This document shows, piece after piece, positions 62,171-64,000 of a stretch of 64,000 bases of DNA. The DNA is taken from assembly GCA_028285085.1 (NCBI GenBank), contig JANQQI010000136.1, positions 47,846 through 111,845 of the forward strand, read 5' to 3'. Source of the DNA: Saprospiraceae bacterium (GTDB taxonomy: Bacteria; Bacteroidota; Bacteroidia; Chitinophagales; Saprospiraceae). Numbering within the stretch: position 1 is the stretch's first letter; the number at the start of each line of letters is the position of its first letter. The notes beneath the pieces were generated by a model that worked only from the letters and a program-made list of their open reading frames with translations, made no database searches and had not been told where the DNA came from. The position numbers and the translations under genes are program-made.

Positions 62171-62666
62171 ACTTTTTAGAATTAAAAAGGTAAATAAAAA
62201 GGTTTCAATACAAGCAAGGAATAGTTAGGTGCGATCGGTTGGTATACGACAAACGAAGGGTAAGTAGTGTTACCAAACCAATTGCTTTTAATAAAGCGCA
62301 TACAGGAAACCGGTCTTCTGAAATCACAGAACGGCAAGAATACTTTTAAACCTGTACGATTTTATCCCGATAATTAAAATCATCATTCCCTAAGGCACGA
62401 GAATCTATCGGGTAGTAATAATGAAGGTAAGATGATGAGAAATTGCGTGTGTAGTTGTAGTAAATGACGTTTCATCCTTAAAAATTAGGGTAGAGTTGAT
62501 GATTGATGTTTCCTTATTTTTTCGATAATAATATTCAGGGATACCAGGCTTTATAAAAATGGATTTTTATTTCTAATTAATACATTTTTCAAATAAAATA
62601 TTCTGTTAAATATTTTAATCTAAAGTCTAATATCTTGTATATCTTAAAATCTGGTATCCCAAAAAA
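62171..62666. other. H-I spacer, remainder
   Basis: 496 bp. Besides the relic at 62383-62520 it has a CCCGATA/TATCGGG inverted repeat near 62376-62412 and, next to the gene I stop, the right end of the spacer element (AATCTGGTATCCCAAAAA, about 62649-62666) with TCTAAAGTCTAATATC words before it. Confidence 0.5.
62383..62520 (-). pseudogene. 5' relic of a tenth S74 array gene
   Basis: In the H-I spacer the sequence 62458-62520 matches the start region of gene I: the same leader (TTGATGTTTCCTTA-type on the plus strand, AAGGATGAAACGTCATTTAC around the ATG) with a few indels. The ATG at 62475 opens MKRHLLQLHTQFLIILPSLL and stops after 30 codons; only the first about eight codons match gene I (MKRHLQQL). 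The rest of that gene has been lost, presumably by deletion between array members. Confidence 0.7.
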
Positions 62667-63947
62667 TTATTTCACTACCATTTTCTGGCGAGCTAAAGTT
62701 TCACCATTATTTTCAATAGCATAAAAATAAACCCCACTGCTTAATTCGGCAGCATTAATTTTAATTTGACCATCGCCCGCTTCGAGTGGCAACTGAGACA
62801 AAGCCTTTCCATTCAAATCATAAATAACCAAACTAGCGGAGATCATTTCAGAAGGAATGGTATATGCAATAATCGTGTTGCCATCAAATGGATTAGGGCG
62901 ATTTTGTCGAAGACTCACACCGGCAACAGTACTAATGCTGACCTCTTCTGAACTTGCAGTAGCCTGTGCGTTCAGCAAACGTTCCAGACGCGCAAGACGA
63001 TCTTCTAAAGCTTTGTTAATTTTTTGCTGCTCAATGGAGCGATCTTCGAGCGTAGCGTTAAGAGCCTTTTGCTCATCTAACTGACGCTGAGTTTGCATGT
63101 TAATCGTCTGCTGCTCCGTCAATTGATTTTGTAGCTCCATACTCCATTCAAGTTGTTCAGCCAGGCGATCTTCTTGCGTTTCAATTAAGTTTTGCTGCGC
63201 TTTAATCGCTTCCGTTAATACCGGAATAATCTGGGTATACTGCATCATCTGAAAATCAGTATCTACTTCTTCATCACTTTTAATCAATCGAACGGCCTCA
63301 GGCATAACCTCAGCTACTTCCTGCGTGATAAAACCAAAAGTACGTCCTTGAGGAAGATTTAACTCTGGGTAGGCCTCAACCTGATAATCATAAACAACGC
63401 CACGTAAGCTTTTTACGATATCAATGGCATCAGGAATAGCATCCACATTCCGTTTCAGTCGGGCATCGGAAGCTTGCCAGATTCCTCCTACCGCTTCGCC
63501 AGAACCAAAGATCCGAAAAACAGCATTGTTGAATGGAGAGTCGTAAAAGTAAGCGATCCGCTTACCACAAGGTAAAATTGCTCCGCCGGACTGGCCGCTT
63601 GCAGTCCCTTTACTCAAAAACTCCAGGCGTTTATTATCACCCCAAAGAATAGTCGGCGTACGAACGATACCTGAACTACCGCCCGGACGGGTGGCAATTC
63701 CCATATTTACATTATTGCCTAAACTGGTTTGAGCGCGGAAGCCATAGAGATCACAATCATCAGCAGTAGGGCCGGGGACACCACCAGATTCACCAATTGC
63801 AGTGAATTTCCCCAGTGGATTAAAAGATAATTGCGTAGAAGGGAAAATTCCCAGATTATCAGAGGAGGTAATTTGAGCAGTAGCATCATAGGCAAAGAAT
63901 ACACATAAGGCTACCAACATTGTGAGTTGTTGTAAATGACGTTTCAT
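62667..63947 (-). CDS. S74 array gene I
   Basis: 426 residues, the longest member. Signal peptide to ATAQ (about 25). Subfamily 2 (ITSSDNLGIFPSTQLSFNP). Cys65 (CDLYGF) and Cys127 (PCGKRI). S74 dyad Ser160-Lys165 in SDARLK; core FGFITQEVAEVMPEAV. Coiled coil with four 14-residue units (262-275 LAEQLEWSMELQNQ, 276-289 LTEQQTINMQTQRQ, 290-303 LDEQKALNATLEDR, 304-317 SIEQQKINKALEDR) then LARLERLL. Sorting domain (SLRQNRPNPFDGNTIIAYTI, LARQKMVVK). The first member in the direction of transcription; more may lie beyond the window. Confidence 0.92.
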   Translation of the reverse strand: MKRHLQQLTMLVALCVFFAYDATAQITSSDNLGIFPSTQLSFNPLGKFTAIGESGGVPGPTADDCDLYGFRAQTSLGNNVNMGIATRPGGSSGIVRTPTILWGDNKRLEFLSKGTASGQSGGAILPCGKRIAYFYDSPFNNAVFRIFGSGEAVGGIWQASDARLKRNVDAIPDAIDIVKSLRGVVYDYQVEAYPELNLPQGRTFGFITQEVAEVMPEAVRLIKSDEEVDTDFQMMQYTQIIPVLTEAIKAQQNLIETQEDRLAEQLEWSMELQNQLTEQQTINMQTQRQLDEQKALNATLEDRSIEQQKINKALEDRLARLERLLNAQATASSEEVSISTVAGVSLRQNRPNPFDGNTIIAYTIPSEMISASLVIYDLNGKALSQLPLEAGDGQIKINAAELSSGVYFYAIENNGETLARQKMVVK

Positions 63948-64000
63948 CCTTAAAAAATTATTAGGGTATAGTTAGTTGATTATTGATGTTTCCTTACTTT

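Noticed and set aside
50145..63947. Prophage tail-fibre genes
   Set aside because: S74 domains are typical of phage tail spikes, but every protein has a signal peptide and a T9SS sorting domain, and there are no capsid, terminase, portal or integrase genes around them.

Overview
The window comes from a Bacteroidota chromosome, most likely a Saprospiria-type (Lewinella/Haliscomenobacter-like) marine or aquatic heterotroph. The evidence is direct but the taxon is inferred. Many secreted proteins end in type IX secretion (T9SS) type A sorting domains, Bacteroidota lipoprotein signals are frequent, several promoters fit the Bacteroidota form (TTG, about 20 nt, TAnnTTTG), and the families DUF2911, DUF4345, DUF6326, DUF6268 and WG repeats all fit. 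No rRNA, tRNA, CRISPR array, transposase or prophage was seen.

Layout. 1-12.5 kb, all minus strand: a cut lipoprotein, a GyrI-like protein, a GH30 glycosidase, small membrane proteins, a SnoaL/DUF1330 protein under a Crp-type regulator, a TonB-C-domain protein, a DUF2911 protein and a run of unrecognised proteins. 12.8-21.4 kb: a LamG/purple-acid-phosphatase-like enzyme, REP-like palindromes, T9SS cargo, a MarR-GNAT operon with a double operator, a TspO-like protein and a frameshifted T9SS gene. 21.5-37.7 kb: GH5 glycosidase, beta-lactamase-fold hydrolase, SDR and AraC modules, tandem DUF6326 proteins, a WG-repeat protein, a sulfatase and a four-gene oxidoreductase operon divergent from an AraC regulator. 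37.8-49 kb: gene fragments, T9SS cargo, an HxlR/NTF2 divergent pair with twin palindromic operators, a CoxE-like VWA protein, an HD-PycTM (DUF5706) fusion, a DUF6268 barrel and a large GAF protein.

50.1-63.9 kb: nine tandem paralogues, all on the minus strand and continuing toward the right edge. Each has a signal peptide, a roughly 130-residue passenger with two conserved cysteines, a peptidase S74 (endosialidase-type chaperone) domain with an intact Ser-Lys dyad, a coiled coil and a T9SS sorting domain. The coiled coil is built from 14-residue units whose number rises 0,1,2,2,3,4 through the last six genes. Five of the spacers carry relatives of an inverted-repeat or heptanucleotide-repeat element, and one spacer keeps the 5' relic of a lost copy. 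I consider this array the most notable system in the window: a diversifying family of predicted trimeric, self-cleaving, T9SS-exported surface proteins.

How genes work together: the glycosidases, sulfatase and phosphatase suggest scavenging of polymers but are scattered rather than arranged as a SusC/D locus. Several short regulator-plus-effector units (Crp, MarR, HxlR, three AraC) look like independent stress or xenobiotic responses.
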